Assembly: GCF_902832885.1 (NCBI RefSeq)
Contig: NZ_CADFDK010000001.1
Location: forward strand, 682,001 to 746,000
From: Burkholderia seminalis DSM 23518
GTDB taxonomy: Bacteria > Pseudomonadota > Gammaproteobacteria > Burkholderiales > Burkholderiaceae
Length of the DNA: 64,000 nt
Direction: 5' to 3'
The position numbers and the translations under genes are program-made. Positions 37,484-46,680 of the stretch are shown piece after piece; the stretch's first letter is position 1; each line of letters starts with the position of its first letter. The notes below the pieces were generated by a model. The model did not search any database. It was not told the DNA's origin and worked only from the letters and a program-made list of their open reading frames with translations.

Positions 37484-37536
37484 CTCCGGATAACGGCCGC
37501 CACGCCGGATTCTTGAGGGCGGCGGCCGGACCGGAG
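37484..37536 (-). terminator. Large stem-loop after rbsB
   Basis: A two-part stem of 14 bp: CTCCGG (37484-37489) with CCGGAG (37531-37536), and inside it CGGCCGCC (37494-37501) with GGCGGCCG (37521-37528). It starts 5 nt after the rbsB stop and occupies the 145-nt gap before rbsA. There is no T run. It is likely to protect the rbsB 3' end and/or hold back rbsA expression, matching the higher need for binding protein. Confidence 0.7.
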
Positions 37537-37541
37537 TCGCG

Positions 37542-38492
37542 TTACTTCGTCACGAGATCCACCGGCGTCTCGACCACGCCGGACATGTCGGCCTGCTTGC
37601 GATGCTCGGCGATCGCCTTCAGCGCCGTGTCGATGCCGAATACGGCCTGCTTCGCCGCGTACTGGTCGGCGGTCGCGAGCACGCGGCCGTCCTTCAGCAT
37701 CGGCTTGATCGCGTTGATGTTGTCGTAGCCGACCACGAGCACCTTGCCCTGCTTGCCGGCCGCGCGCACGGCCGACACGGCGCCGATCGCCATGTTGTCG
37801 TTGCCGCACAGCAGCGCCTTCAGGTTCGGGTATTCGTTGAGCATCGCGGCAGCCACCGCATTGCCCTTGTCGATTTCCCATTCGCCCGACTGCACGGACA
37901 CCACCTTCATCCCGCCCGCCTTCATCGCGTCCTGGAAGCCGGCCGTGCGCTGCTGCGCGTTGGTCGTCGTCGACACGCCTTCGACGATGCCGACCTGGTC
38001 GCCCGCCTTCAGCCGCTTCGCGAGGTAGTCGCCGATCTTGCGCGCCCCCTTGCGGTTGTCCGGGCCGACGAACGGCACGTTCAGGTTCTTCGACTTCAGC
38101 ACGTCGGGATCGAGCCGGTTGTCGATGTTCACGACGACGATGCCCGCATCGACGGCTTTCTTCACGACCGGCACGAGTGCCTTCGAGTCGGCCGGCGCGA
38201 GCACGATCGCATCGACCTTCGACACGATCATCTGCTCGACGATGCGGATCTGGTTCGCGGTGTCGGTCTCGTCCTTGATGCCGTTGGTGATCAGGTCGAA
38301 CTGATTCGCGTTGTGCTTCTGGTAATCCTTCGCGCCGGTTTCCATGGTCAGGAAGAACTCGTTGGCGAGCGACTTCATCACGAGCGCGACCTTCGGCTTG
38401 GCCGCGGACTGCGCGTGGACGGCCGGGGCGGCGGCGACCGCGACGGCGGCGAGCGCGGCGGTCAGGAAGCGACGGCGAAAGCGGACATTCAT
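37542..38492 (-). CDS. rbsB: D-ribose periplasmic-binding protein
   Basis: 316 aa with a signal peptide ending AAPAVHA (MNVRFRRRFLTAALAAVAVAAAPAVHA). It has the RbsB pattern: VALVMKSLANEFFLTMETGAKDYQKHN, VDAIVLAPADSKALVPVVKKAVDAGIVVVNIDNRLD, CGNDNMAIGAVSAVRAAG and VLVVGYDNI. It delivers ribose to RbsAC. The start is the second of two in-frame ATG codons; AGGAG lies at the right distance for this one. First gene of the operon. Confidence 0.93.
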   Translation of the reverse strand: MNVRFRRRFLTAALAAVAVAAAPAVHAQSAAKPKVALVMKSLANEFFLTMETGAKDYQKHNANQFDLITNGIKDETDTANQIRIVEQMIVSKVDAIVLAPADSKALVPVVKKAVDAGIVVVNIDNRLDPDVLKSKNLNVPFVGPDNRKGARKIGDYLAKRLKAGDQVGIVEGVSTTTNAQQRTAGFQDAMKAGGMKVVSVQSGEWEIDKGNAVAAAMLNEYPNLKALLCGNDNMAIGAVSAVRAAGKQGKVLVVGYDNINAIKPMLKDGRVLATADQYAAKQAVFGIDTALKAIAEHRKQADMSGVVETPVDLVTK

Positions 38493-38543
38493 ACACATCT
38501 CCTGGCGACTGGCCCGTCGGGCCGGACTGTTGTTTTAATGTGA

Positions 38544-38555
38544 GCAAACGTTTGC
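38544..38555. promoter_or_regulatory. RbsR (LacI-family) operator
   Basis: A perfect 12-bp palindrome GCAAACGTTTGC, the LacI/RbsR-type consensus with central CG, lies 52 nt before the rbsB start. It is followed downstream on the minus strand by AT-rich ACATTAAAA that may be the -10 region. Repression by the operon-encoded RbsR is inferred. Confidence 0.85.
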
Positions 38556-38658
38556 GCCACACTACCCGGGCAATGGCCATCAATGCTGCTATCGGTACCA
38601 CGGAATGGAAGCGAGGCAGACGGCCGACTGCCTGGCGCGTGCTGTCGTTGACGCGCCA

Positions 38659-38679
38659 CCGCCGGCGGGACGCCGGCGG
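38659..38679. repeat. Perfect GC hairpin in the rbsB-DUF805 gap
   Basis: A 9-bp inverted repeat CCGCCGGCG-gga-CGCCGGCGG lies in the 313-nt gap 38493-38805, after an AT-rich stretch (38728-38755) containing TGATCAATATTTAAGG. It may end the DUF805 transcript (minus strand), but no T run follows. No gene is seen in this gap. Confidence 0.4.
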
Positions 38680-38805
38680 AGTGAAGGCTATGCTGTACCG
38701 ATTCGCTTCGCCGCGCAACCTGTCTGATCAATATTTAAGGGTTTATTCGGAGTGTGCGATCGGGCTGCACGACGCGCAAATGCGACAGTCGCGGCTTGCC
38801 GCGCA

Positions 38806-39192
38806 TCACGCAGGGTCCTGCGGCGCAGGTGTCGCTTCATCGACCGACGGCGGCTCGCCGAAACGGTTCGCATGCGGCGTACCGGCGATGAAACCGTTCA
38901 TCACGAACAACGCGATCGCACCGACGATCGGCACGACGAGCAGCAGCACCCACCATCCCGACTTGTCGATGTCGTGCAGCCGTTTCACGGTAACCGCCAG
39001 CCACGACCACGTTGCCACGACGGCGATCGCGCCGGCGACGAGCACCACTGCCAGCGGCAGATCGTCGTCCGGTGAGCCGCGCGAACCGGCATCGAGGAAC
39101 GCGCCGATCAACCCGGAAACCAGCGAGTAGATCCACCACGGCAGGCGCTCGGTCCGGCCTTTGAAGGAAAAGAGAAACCATGTCGGATTCAT
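38806..39192 (-). CDS. DUF805 inner-membrane protein
   Basis: 128 aa. It begins MNPTWFLFSFKGRTERLPWWIYSL, the conserved DUF805 start (Ph-x-GR-x3-R-x-x-WW). Three or four transmembrane segments are seen, and the motif VKRLHDIDKSGWWVLL is diagnostic (R-L-H-D). The Ala/Pro-rich C-terminus is cytoplasmic or periplasmic tail. Function of the family is unknown. A single gene between the ribose and sulfate operons; about 330 nt to its right (39193-39524) hold no gene. Confidence 0.85.
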   Translation of the reverse strand: MNPTWFLFSFKGRTERLPWWIYSLVSGLIGAFLDAGSRGSPDDDLPLAVVLVAGAIAVVATWSWLAVTVKRLHDIDKSGWWVLLLVVPIVGAIALFVMNGFIAGTPHANRFGEPPSVDEATPAPQDPA

Positions 39193-39461
39193 TGCTCGCC
39201 CCTTCGTCGTGCGGCGTGAACGCCCGCCATCAGACCATGCACGCGCATTGAATCATATCTTCCGAATCATGGCCCGGCCGGGAGGCCGAAACCGGATCGA
39301 CGCGTTCGCCCGTGCCGTTTCTGGTTGTTCTGTCGGCAGGAGAACGCATGCTGAACGCCGCATCCGGCGAAGGGCCCGGCCGGGAGCGGCGGGCACAGTC
39401 GATGGTTCGATGAATCAGGTCATCGCGCCGGCGGCCATTTCGCCGCCGCCGGATGTTCGGT

Positions 39462-39477
39462 GCCGTGCGCGCACGGC
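39462..39477 (-). terminator. Palindromic hairpin after cysB
   Basis: A perfect 16-bp palindrome GCCGTGCGCGCACGGC lies 48 nt beyond the cysB stop and is followed on the minus strand by another GGCGGC/GCCGCC hairpin (about 39431-39448). No T run is present. It is the probable 3' end of the sulfate operon. The remaining gap up to 39193 shows nothing else. Confidence 0.45.
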
Positions 39478-39524
39478 GCGCCATCCGCGGCAACGGCCCG
39501 GACGGCGCGCGAGGCGCGCAACCG

Positions 39525-40451
39525 TCAAACGGCTTCGCGCAACAGCCCCGCGATTTCCGCTTCGTTCAGGTGCGGCGCGAACATCTCGATCAGCCGGTAC
39601 GCATAGGCGCGCAGGAACGCGCCCTTGCGCAGCCCGACGCGCGTCGTGCTCGCCTCGAACAGGTGCTGCGTATCGAGCGCGACGAGCCCGGTGTCGCGCT
39701 GCGGATCGTAGGCCATCGCAGCGACGACGCCGATCCCCATCCCGAGTTCGACGTAGGTCTTGATCACGTCCGCGTCGATCGCGGTCAGCACGACGTCCGG
39801 CACGGCGCCCGCCTGCGTGAACGCCTGGTCGATGTGCGAGCGGCCCGTGAAGTCCTGGTCGTACGTGATGATCGGATACTCGGCGATTTCCTCGAGCGTC
39901 AGGTTCTCGCGGCCGACGAGCGGATGGCCCTTCGGCACGACGACCGTGTGATGCCACGAATAGCACGGGAACGTCACGATGTCCGGATAGCGGTCGAGCG
40001 CCTCGGTCGAGATGCCGAGATCGGCTTCGCCATTCAGGATCATCTGCGCGATCTGCTGCGGGCTGCCCTGGCGCAACGCCAGATGCACCTTCGGGAACAC
40101 CTCGGTGAACTGCCGGATCACCTTCGGCAGCGCGTAGCGCGCCTGCGTGTGCGTCGTCGCGACGACGAGGTGGCCGCTGTCCTGGTCGGCGAACTGGCGC
40201 GCGACGCGGCGCAGGTTCTCGGCGTCGAGCAGCATCCGCTCGATCAGCTGGTGCACCGCCTTGCCGGGCTCCGTGAGCCCCGTCAGCCGTTTGCCGCGCC
40301 GAATGAAGATGTCGACCCCCAGTTCATCCTCGAGATCCTTGATCTGCTTCGACACGCCCGACTGCGACGTATACAGCACGTTCGCGACTTCCGTCAGGTT
40401 CATGTTCTGGCGCACCGCTTCGCGCACGAACCGCAATTGCTGAAAATTCAT
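39525..40451 (-). CDS. cysB: CysB-type LysR regulator of sulfur assimilation
   Basis: 308 aa. The N-terminal helix-turn-helix MNFQQLRFVREAVRQNMNLTEVANVLYTSQSGVSKQIKDLEDELGVDIFIRRGKR is characteristic of CysB/Cbl rather than general LysR. The effector domain keeps the CysB ligand loop ATTHTQARYALPKVI and YDQDFTGRSHIDQAF. It activates sulfate and cysteine genes with O- or N-acetylserine as inducer in relatives. It is 75 nt after cysA, with a ribosome-binding site (AAGAGG), so it is co-transcribed with the transporter; CysB and its paralogue SsuR are both known in Burkholderia cenocepacia, and this one fits CysB by position. Confidence 0.87.
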   Translation of the reverse strand: MNFQQLRFVREAVRQNMNLTEVANVLYTSQSGVSKQIKDLEDELGVDIFIRRGKRLTGLTEPGKAVHQLIERMLLDAENLRRVARQFADQDSGHLVVATTHTQARYALPKVIRQFTEVFPKVHLALRQGSPQQIAQMILNGEADLGISTEALDRYPDIVTFPCYSWHHTVVVPKGHPLVGRENLTLEEIAEYPIITYDQDFTGRSHIDQAFTQAGAVPDVVLTAIDADVIKTYVELGMGIGVVAAMAYDPQRDTGLVALDTQHLFEASTTRVGLRKGAFLRAYAYRLIEMFAPHLNEAEIAGLLREAV

Positions 40452-40526
40452 GGGTATGCCTCTTAGGCTGTCGTTGTTTGATTGTCGATTCGGAGCATGT
40501 CCCGCCCCCTGCCCTGTATTGTCTCG

Positions 40527-41585
40527 TCAACGCGCGGGAAAGACACGCACCGCGCGCGGTACGGCCGTCGCACCGTCGCCGACCTGCAGCGACAGCGCAC
40601 GCCATGCATCGCGATCCAGTTCCGCCTCGAGCGCGCCGCCCGCGCGCGCCTCGAGCTCCACGCGCACCGAACCGCCGAGCGGGATCACGCGGCGCACGTC
40701 CACCGCGATGCCGTCCCGGTGCCCTTCGCCCGCCGGCCACAGCTGCAGGTCGTGCGGTCGCACGTAGGCATTCGCGGGGCCCGCGAAATCGGCGTCGACC
40801 TCGATCGGCGCGGCCGCGCCCTCGGCCACGAAGCCGCGCCCGGCCACCGTGCCCGGCAGCCGGTTCGCCGCGCCGAGGAACTCGTACACGAACGCGCTTT
40901 GCGGATGATCGTAGACGTCCTGCGGGCTGCCGACCTGCTCGACGTGGCCGCGATTCAGCACGACGATGCGGTCCGCGACTTCCAGCGCCTCCTCCTGGTC
41001 GTGCGTGACGAAGATCGTCGAGATGTGCAGGTCGTCGTGCAGCCGGCGTAACCAGCCGCGCAGCTCCTTGCGGACCTTCGCGTCGAGCGCGCCGAACGGC
41101 TCGTCGAGCAGCAGCACCTTCGGCTCGACCGCGAGCGCGCGGGCGAGCGCGATACGCTGGCGCTGGCCGCCGGACAGTTCGGACGGATAGCGCTGCGCGA
41201 GCCAGTCGAGCTGCACCAGTTTCAGCAACTCGTGCACCTTCTCGCGGATCACGGCTTCCGACGGCCGCTCGCGGCGCGGCTTCACGCGCAGCCCGAACGC
41301 GACGTTCTCGAATACGGTCATGTGGCGGAACAGCGCGTAGTGCTGGAACACGAAGCCGACCTGGCGGTCGCGCGCGCCGACCGACGCGACGTCGAGCCCC
41401 TGCAGCACGACCTGGCCGGCGTCCGCGTGCTCGAGGCCCGCGATCACGCGCAGCAGCGTGGTCTTGCCGCAGCCGGACGGCCCGAGCAGCGCGACCAGCT
41501 CGCCCGGCGGAAAGTCGAGCGAGACGTTGTCGAGCGCCGTGAAATCGCCGAAGCGCTTCTGAAGGTTACGGACGGTGATACCCAT
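40527..41585 (-). CDS. cysA: Sulfate/thiosulfate ABC transporter ATPase
   Basis: 352 aa. The ABC domain has Walker [17 protein letters not shown]-loop [20 protein letters not shown], signature [19 protein letters not shown] and Walker [14 protein letters not shown]-terminal TOBE-like domain follows ([23 protein letters not shown]). It powers CysTW. The [15 protein letters not shown] start is preferred over an upstream ATG, and it lies 13 nt after cysW. Confidence 0.94.
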   Translation of the reverse strand: MGITVRNLQKRFGDFTALDNVSLDFPPGELVALLGPSGCGKTTLLRVIAGLEHADAGQVVLQGLDVASVGARDRQVGFVFQHYALFRHMTVFENVAFGLRVKPRRERPSEAVIREKVHELLKLVQLDWLAQRYPSELSGGQRQRIALARALAVEPKVLLLDEPFGALDAKVRKELRGWLRRLHDDLHISTIFVTHDQEEALEVADRIVVLNRGHVEQVGSPQDVYDHPQSAFVYEFLGAANRLPGTVAGRGFVAEGAAAPIEVDADFAGPANAYVRPHDLQLWPAGEGHRDGIAVDVRRVIPLGGSVRVELEARAGGALEAELDRDAWRALSLQVGDGATAVPRAVRVFPAR

Positions 41586-41598
41586 TCTGGTTGCCTCT

Positions 41599-42540
41599 TT
41601 ACGATTTCGACGAAACGGCGGCGGGGCCGGCATGTGCGGGCGCGATGTCGCTCGCGCCGGCCAGTTCGGCGGCGAGATGACGCTCGGCGATCAGCTTCAG
41701 CGCGAGCGTGACGAGCGCGAGCAGCGCCAGCACCGACGCCACCGCGAACGCCGCCGCGAAGTTGTATTCGTTGTACAGGATCTCGACGTGCAGCGGCATC
41801 GTGTCGGTCTGGCCGCGGATATGGCCCGACACGACCGACACCGCACCGAACTCGCCCATCGCGCGCGCATTGCACAGGATCACGCCGTACAGCAGGCCCC
41901 ACTTCACGTTCGGCAGCGTCACGCGGCGGAAGATCTGCCAGCCCGACGCGCCGAGCACGCGCGCGGCCTCCTCCTCGTCGGTGCCTTGCGCCTGCATCAG
42001 CGGGATCAGCTCGCGCGCGACGAACGGGAACGTGACGAAGATCGTCGCGAGCACGATGCCCGGCACCGCGAAGATGATCTGCACGTCGTGGTTCTGCAGC
42101 CACGGCCCGAGCCAGCCCTGCGCGCCGAACAGCAGCACGTACACGAGGCCCGAGATCACCGGCGACACCGAGAACGGCAGGTCGATCAGCGTCGTCAGCA
42201 GCGCCTTGCCGCGGAATTCGAACTTCGCGATCGCCCACGACGCGCACACGCCGAACACGAGGTTCAGCGGCACGGCGATCACGGCGACGGTCAGCGTCAG
42301 CTTGATCGCCGACCACGCGTCGGGATCGGCCAGCGATTCGAGATAGAAGCCGACGCCCTTGCGCAGCGCCTCGACGAACACCGCGGCGAGCGGCACGACG
42401 AGGAAGAACGCGAGGAACGCCAGCGCGATGCCGGTGAGCAGCCAGCGCACGACGCGCGACTCGCTGACGGGATCGAGCCGTTTCGTGGCGCGCACGGCCG
42501 GCGACGGGGTTTTCAGCACGACGGTGGCCTCCTGGCTCAT
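41599..42540 (-). CDS. cysW: Sulfate ABC transporter permease
   Basis: 313 aa. Six or so hydrophobic segments, with the EAA loop [46 protein letters not shown] typical of CysW. Starts [12 protein letters not shown] with a cytoplasmic lead of about 30 residues, and its ATG overlaps the cysT stop (ATGA). It forms the channel with CysT. Confidence 0.93.
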   Translation of the reverse strand: MSQEATVVLKTPSPAVRATKRLDPVSESRVVRWLLTGIALAFLAFFLVVPLAAVFVEALRKGVGFYLESLADPDAWSAIKLTLTVAVIAVPLNLVFGVCASWAIAKFEFRGKALLTTLIDLPFSVSPVISGLVYVLLFGAQGWLGPWLQNHDVQIIFAVPGIVLATIFVTFPFVARELIPLMQAQGTDEEEAARVLGASGWQIFRRVTLPNVKWGLLYGVILCNARAMGEFGAVSVVSGHIRGQTDTMPLHVEILYNEYNFAAAFAVASVLALLALVTLALKLIAERHLAAELAGASDIAPAHAGPAAVSSKS

Positions 42541-43430
42541 TGCTGGCCTCCTGCCGCGACGGCGGCGACGGTGGCGGGCGCGGGGCCGCTTGCGCCCTTG
42601 CTCGTCCGCCGCTGCAGATACCACTGCAGCGTGTTGATCAGCAGCAGCATCAGGAACGACACGACCAGCATCACGACCGCCAGCGCGGTCGCGCCCGCGT
42701 AGTCGTACTGCTCGAGCTTCGTGATGATCAGCAGCGACGTGATCTCGGATTTCATCGGCACGTTGCCGGCGATGAAGATCACCGAGCCGTATTCGCCGAG
42801 CGCACGCGCGAACGCGAGCGCGAAGCCGGTGAGGAGCGCCGGCAGCACGGCCGGCAGCACGACGCGGCGGAACGTGAGCCAGCGCGACGCGCCGAGGCAT
42901 GCGGCCGCTTCCTCCTGCTCGCGCTCGAAATCCTCGAGCACCGGCTGCACGGTGCGCACGACGAACGGCAGCCCGATGAAGGTCAGCGCGACCAGCACGC
43001 CGGCCGGCGTGAACGCGATCTTGATGCCGAGCGGCGCGAGATACTGGCCGACCCAGCCGTTGGTCGCGTAGACGGCCGCGAGCGAGATGCCGGCGACCGA
43101 CGTCGGCAGCGCGAACGGCAGGTCGACGATTGCATCGACGAGGCGCTTGAACGGGAACGTGTAGCGCACGAGCACCCACGCGACGAGGAAGCCGAACACG
43201 GCGTTGATCAGCGCGCCGCCGAGCGCGGCCGAGAACGTCAGCCGGTACGACGCGAGCACGCGCGGCGACGTGACGGCGGTGACGAACTGGTCCCACGACA
43301 GCGTCGCGGTCTTCAGGAACGTGGCGGCGAGCGGGATCAGCACCACGAGGCTCAAATAGGCCACCGTGATGCCGAGTGTCACGCCGAAACCGGGCAGCGC
43401 GCTCGGCTTGCGAAAGGTGTACGTCGTCAT
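42537..43430 (-). CDS. cysT: Sulfate ABC transporter permease
   Basis: 297 aa. The EAA loop [54 protein letters not shown] matches CysT/CysU. An Ala/Gly/Pro-rich C-terminus ends GGQQ. It lies 121 nt after the sbp stop, beyond a hairpin, and overlaps cysW by 4 nt. Confidence 0.93.
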   Translation of the reverse strand: MTTYTFRKPSALPGFGVTLGITVAYLSLVVLIPLAATFLKTATLSWDQFVTAVTSPRVLASYRLTFSAALGGALINAVFGFLVAWVLVRYTFPFKRLVDAIVDLPFALPTSVAGISLAAVYATNGWVGQYLAPLGIKIAFTPAGVLVALTFIGLPFVVRTVQPVLEDFEREQEEAAACLGASRWLTFRRVVLPAVLPALLTGFALAFARALGEYGSVIFIAGNVPMKSEITSLLIITKLEQYDYAGATALAVVMLVVSFLMLLLINTLQWYLQRRTSKGASGPAPATVAAVAAGGQQ

Positions 43431-43514
43431 CGGATGCTCTTGCTGGGTCGATGCTGCTCACGGGTCCGACGCAAACGCCGGCGCAGTGAATCGCGCCGGC
43501 GGGCCGTCGGGGAG

Positions 43515-43538
43515 GCGGCGCGCTGCGTGGCGCGCCGC
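43515..43538 (-). terminator. Stem-loop after the sulfate-binding-protein gene
   Basis: A 9-bp perfect stem GCGGCGCGC (43515-43523) / GCGCGCCGC (43530-43538) lies 13 nt past the sbp stop, with no T run. It probably stabilises the sbp message or reduces transcription into cysTWA. Confidence 0.6.
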
Positions 43539-43551
43539 TGTCGTTATGGCG

Positions 43552-44589
43552 TTACTGCGGCTTGTAGATCGAGTCGAACACGCCGCCGTCCGCGAAATGC
43601 GTCTTCTGCGCATTCGTCCAGCCGCCGAACGTGTCGTCGACCGTGTACAGCTTCAGCTTCGGGAACTGCTTCGTCAGTTCCGCCGGCACGTTCTTCGAAC
43701 GCGGCCGGTAGTAGTTGCGCGCCGCGATCTCCTGGCCCTGCGGGCTGTACAGGAAGTTCAGGTACGCTTCGGCCAGCTTGCGCGTGCCCTTCTTGTCGAC
43801 CACCTTGTCGACCACCGCGACGGGCGGCTCGGCCAGGATGCTCACCGACGGCACGACGATCTCGAACTTGTCGGTGCCGAATTCCTTCACCGACAGGAAT
43901 GCCTCGTTTTCCCACGCGATCAGCACGTCGCCGATGCCGCGCTGCACGAAGCTCGTCGTCGCGCCCCGCGCGCCCGAATCGAGCACGCCGGCGTTCTTGT
44001 AGAGCTTCGTGACGAATTCCTTGGCCGTCTGCTCGTTGCCGCCCGGCTTGTGCACCGCGTACGCCCATGCCGCCAGGTAGTTCCAGCGTGCGCCGCCCGA
44101 CGTCTTCGGGTTCGGCGTGACGATCGAGATGCCCGGCTTGGTCAGGTCGTCCCAGTCCTTGATCCCCTTCGGATTGCCCTTGCGCACCAGGAACACGATC
44201 GTCGACGTGTACGGCGACGCGTTGTCGGGCAGGCGCTTCTGCCAGTCCTTGTTCACGAGCCCCTTGTTCGCGAGCGCGTCGATGTCGTACGCGAGCGCCA
44301 GCGTGACGACGTCGGCCTGCAGGCCGTCGAGCACCGAGCGCGCCTGCGCGCCCGACCCGCCGTGCGACTGCTTGAAGTTGACGGTCTCGCCCGTCTTCGC
44401 CTTCCACTCCTTGCCGAACGCCTGGTTGAAGTCCTGATACAGCTCGCGCGTCGGGTCGTACGACACGTTCAGGAACGTCGTATCGGCCCGGGCATGCGTC
44501 GCGACGCCCAGCGCCGCCGCCGCGCCCAGCGCGAGTGTTGCGATCAGGCGGCCCACTCCGCCCACCAGCCCCGTATTGCGCTTCGCCAT
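43552..44589 (-). CDS. sbp: Periplasmic sulfate-binding protein
   Basis: 345 aa with a signal peptide ending ATHARA. Mature start [35 protein letters not shown], then [51 protein letters not shown] and [19 protein letters not shown] identify the Sbp/CysP family. It binds sulfate (or thiosulfate) and hands it to CysTWA. First gene of sbp-cysTWA-cysB. The leader is AT-rich. Confidence 0.94.
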   Translation of the reverse strand: MAKRNTGLVGGVGRLIATLALGAAAALGVATHARADTTFLNVSYDPTRELYQDFNQAFGKEWKAKTGETVNFKQSHGGSGAQARSVLDGLQADVVTLALAYDIDALANKGLVNKDWQKRLPDNASPYTSTIVFLVRKGNPKGIKDWDDLTKPGISIVTPNPKTSGGARWNYLAAWAYAVHKPGGNEQTAKEFVTKLYKNAGVLDSGARGATTSFVQRGIGDVLIAWENEAFLSVKEFGTDKFEIVVPSVSILAEPPVAVVDKVVDKKGTRKLAEAYLNFLYSPQGQEIAARNYYRPRSKNVPAELTKQFPKLKLYTVDDTFGGWTNAQKTHFADGGVFDSIYKPQ

Positions 44590-44649
44590 CCTTGGTTCTC
44601 CAGTGTTGTCGGTATTGCGATGTCGGGCCAGTCTAGCGAACGGGTTACA

Positions 44650-44682
44650 TGATTAAAAATAATCGTTCCTCATTTTTTAATA
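44650..44682. promoter_or_regulatory. AT-rich promoter region with likely CysB site upstream of sbp
   Basis: The otherwise GC-rich sequence contains ATGATTAAAAATAATCG followed by CATTTTTTAATAC, about 60-95 nt before sbp. CysB sites are AT-rich imperfect repeats of this kind. The exact -10 and -35 are not fixed. Regulation by CysB is expected from the operon content. Confidence 0.5.
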
Positions 44683-44810
44683 CTCAAAAGTGCTAACGCA
44701 GACGGGACGGACGGTTGCGGCAGATAAACCGCCGTCGGGGCGTCGCAAAATCACGCCGGAACCGGCGCGATCGCGTCGAACCTCACGTAACACTTGAAAT
44801 TCGCGAAGTA

Positions 44811-44826
44811 CTGTATAAAAATACAG
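44811..44826. promoter_or_regulatory. SOS (LexA) box 1 of lexA
   Basis: CTGTATAAAAATACAG matches the LexA consensus CTGT-N8-ACAG exactly, 28 nt before the lexA start. Autoregulation by LexA is the expected function. Confidence 0.92.
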
Positions 44827-44830
44827 CTCA

Positions 44831-44846
44831 CTGTCTATCCATACAG
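44831..44846. promoter_or_regulatory. SOS (LexA) box 2 of lexA
   Basis: CTGTCTATCCATACAG again matches CTGT-N8-ACAG exactly. It is 20 nt (about two helix turns) from box 1 and ends 7 nt before the lexA ATG, leaving no room for a good ribosome-binding site. Two boxes in phase suggest cooperative autorepression. Confidence 0.9.
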
Positions 44847-44853
44847 TTGAGCC

Positions 44854-45501
44854 ATGACCAAACTCACCGCCCGTCAGCAGCAAGTGTTCGACTTGATCCG
44901 TCGCGCGATCGAGCGCTCCGGATTCCCGCCCACCCGTGCCGAGATCGCGGCCGAGTTGGGCTTCAGTTCGCCGAATGCGGCCGAGGAGCACCTGCGCGCG
45001 CTGGCGCGCAAGGGCGTGATCGAGCTGGCCGCCGGCGCGTCGCGCGGCATCCGCCTGCTCGGCATCGACGACGCCCCGCATCAGTTCACGCTGCCGCACG
45101 CCGGCCTGATGCAGCTGTCGCTGCCGCTCGTCGGCCGCGTCGCGGCCGGTAGCCCGATCCTCGCGCAGGAGCACATCTCGCAGCACTACGCGTGCGATCC
45201 CGCGCTGTTCACGAGCAAGCCCGACTACCTGCTGAAGGTGCGCGGCCTGTCGATGCGCGACGCCGGCATTCTCGACGGCGACCTCCTCGCCGTGCAGAAG
45301 CGCACGGAGGCAAAGGACGGCCAGATCATCGTCGCGCGTCTCGGCGACGACGTCACGGTCAAGCGCCTGATGCGCCGGCCTGGCGGTCTCGAGCTGATCG
45401 CGGAGAACCCGGATTACGAAAACATCTTCGTCAAGGCCGGCAGCGCGGAGTTCGCGCTGGAAGGCATCGCCGTCGGACTGATCCGATCAGGCGAACTCTG
45501 A
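44854..45501 (+). CDS. lexA: SOS repressor LexA
   Basis: 215 aa. The winged helix-turn-helix is at the start ([50 protein letters not shown]). The self-cleavage bond Ala 98-Gly 99 is in VGRVAAGSP, with the catalytic Ser 133 (VRGLSMRD) and Lys 170 (VTVKRLMRR). DNA damage and RecA filaments trigger cleavage and release of SOS genes. It is followed after 26 nt by an unknown gene with a strong ribosome-binding site, so the operon is SOS-controlled. Confidence 0.96.
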   Translation: MTKLTARQQQVFDLIRRAIERSGFPPTRAEIAAELGFSSPNAAEEHLRALARKGVIELAAGASRGIRLLGIDDAPHQFTLPHAGLMQLSLPLVGRVAAGSPILAQEHISQHYACDPALFTSKPDYLLKVRGLSMRDAGILDGDLLAVQKRTEAKDGQIIVARLGDDVTVKRLMRRPGGLELIAENPDYENIFVKAGSAEFALEGIAVGLIRSGEL

Positions 45502-45527
45502 CATTCCGTCTCGCTGAGGAGAACATC

Positions 45528-45863
45528 ATGGAACGCCTTGCCCGTCTGCTGCCTTTCCGTCAATTCGGCCGCCTGCGTCATCTGCGCGGCCGCACGCCCT
45601 GCGCACCGCTGTCCGCGGCCGCGCCCGTGCAAGAAGAAGTCGCAGTCGAACGGCAGGCGTCCCTGCTGCCGTCGGCGCTCCCCGCGTTCGCGCGGGTATC
45701 GCTGAACGCCGGCCTGAATCATGCGGAACCCGCGCGCCGCGCGCCGGTGCGGGTCTATCACGGCCGTTCGCGGCTGATCATGGTCGGCACGATCGACGCC
45801 GTATGCCGGATGATCGACCGCTGCATCGCGGAGGAACGATCGGCTACGCCGGGTGGTCTCTGA
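45528..45863 (+). CDS. Unknown small protein in the lexA operon
   Basis: 111 aa. It begins MERLARLLPFRQFGRLRHLRG and ends IDRCIAEERSATPGGL, with a strong ribosome-binding site (GAGGAGAA). No domain, signal peptide or membrane helix is recognised; the middle is Ala/Pro-rich and the C-terminal part (RRAPVRVYHGRSRLIMVGTIDAVCRMIDR) looks folded. It sits where Pseudomonas lexA operons carry the division inhibitor sulA, but no SulA similarity is seen by eye. It overlaps nothing and is 26 nt from lexA, so it should be induced by DNA damage. Confidence 0.7.
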   Translation: MERLARLLPFRQFGRLRHLRGRTPCAPLSAAAPVQEEVAVERQASLLPSALPAFARVSLNAGLNHAEPARRAPVRVYHGRSRLIMVGTIDAVCRMIDRCIAEERSATPGGL

Positions 45864-45892
45864 TTGCGGAACATCCCCGCACCGGAGGCAAC

Positions 45893-46597
45893 GTGACTGG
45901 ATCGTCGGGCCGCGCATGGCGGCTCAAGCCCCTGCTGATCGTCGTGCTGGCCGTCGCCGTCGTGGCGGCGGTCGGCTACGCGTACGCGTCGCCGTACGTC
46001 GCGCTCGGTCGCCTGAAATCGGCGATCGACGCGCGCGACGCGCAGGCCATCAGCGAATACGTCGATTTTCCGTCGCTGCGCATCAGCCTGAAGCAGCAGG
46101 TGACTGAAGAGTTGATGCGCCGGATCGACGCGGTGAAGAAGAACAATCCGTTCGCGGTGATCGGCGCGCTGATCGGGTCCGCACTGATCGGCCCGCTGGT
46201 CGATGCGTACGCGACGCCGGAGGGCGTGGCCGCGCTGATGAGCGGATTGCCGCCGCGCGGCAATCCGGGCGAGCGTCCGCCCGAATGGTCGAATCAGCCG
46301 CAAGTCGATGCGTCAGCCGACACGCCCGCCCGCCCGGCGCCGGCGAGCGCCGCCGGCCCCGTCAGCAACGCGGCCGCAACGGCTGCGTCATCACCCGCAT
46401 CCCCGTCTGCCGCGCCGGCCAGCGCGGGCGATGCAACGCATCCGCCGCATCAGCAGCAAACCAGCGCGGGATACCGGAATATCGATGAATTCGTCGTCAC
46501 GTACCAGCGCACCGCCGACGGCACGCGCTATGCGGCGATATTCCACCGCTTCGGCCTGTTCTCGTGGAAATTGTCCGCGATCGACCTGCACGCGTAG
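45893..46597 (+). CDS. DUF2939-type membrane-anchored protein
   Basis: 234 aa from a GTG start with a near-perfect ribosome-binding site (GGAGG, 4 nt spacer). One transmembrane helix near residues 14-32 (LIVVLAVAVVAAVGYAYA) is followed by the DUF2939 pattern YVALGRLKSAIDARDAQAISEYVDFPSLRISLKQQV. A long Ala/Pro/Ser linker follows, then a C-terminal segment (FVVTYQRTADGTRYAAIFHRFGLFSWKLSAIDL). Function unknown. It is 29 nt from the previous gene, and so may belong to the lexA operon. Confidence 0.75.
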   Translation: MTGSSGRAWRLKPLLIVVLAVAVVAAVGYAYASPYVALGRLKSAIDARDAQAISEYVDFPSLRISLKQQVTEELMRRIDAVKKNNPFAVIGALIGSALIGPLVDAYATPEGVAALMSGLPPRGNPGERPPEWSNQPQVDASADTPARPAPASAAGPVSNAAATAASSPASPSAAPASAGDATHPPHQQQTSAGYRNIDEFVVTYQRTADGTRYAAIFHRFGLFSWKLSAIDLHA

Positions 46598-46633
46598 CAG
46601 GCTGCGCGGTACCCGCGCCGCTGATGCAGCGGC

Positions 46634-46662
46634 GCCCGACCGGCTCGCAGCGCCGGTCGGGC
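46634..46662. terminator. Hairpin between the lexA operon and uspA
   Basis: An 11-bp perfect stem GCCCGACCGGC / GCCGGTCGGGC (46634-46644 and 46652-46662) lies between convergent genes (ends at 46597 and 46681). It has no T run on either side, so it may act through both strands or with Rho. Confidence 0.5.
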
Positions 46663-46680
46663 CGTCATCGCATCATTCGA

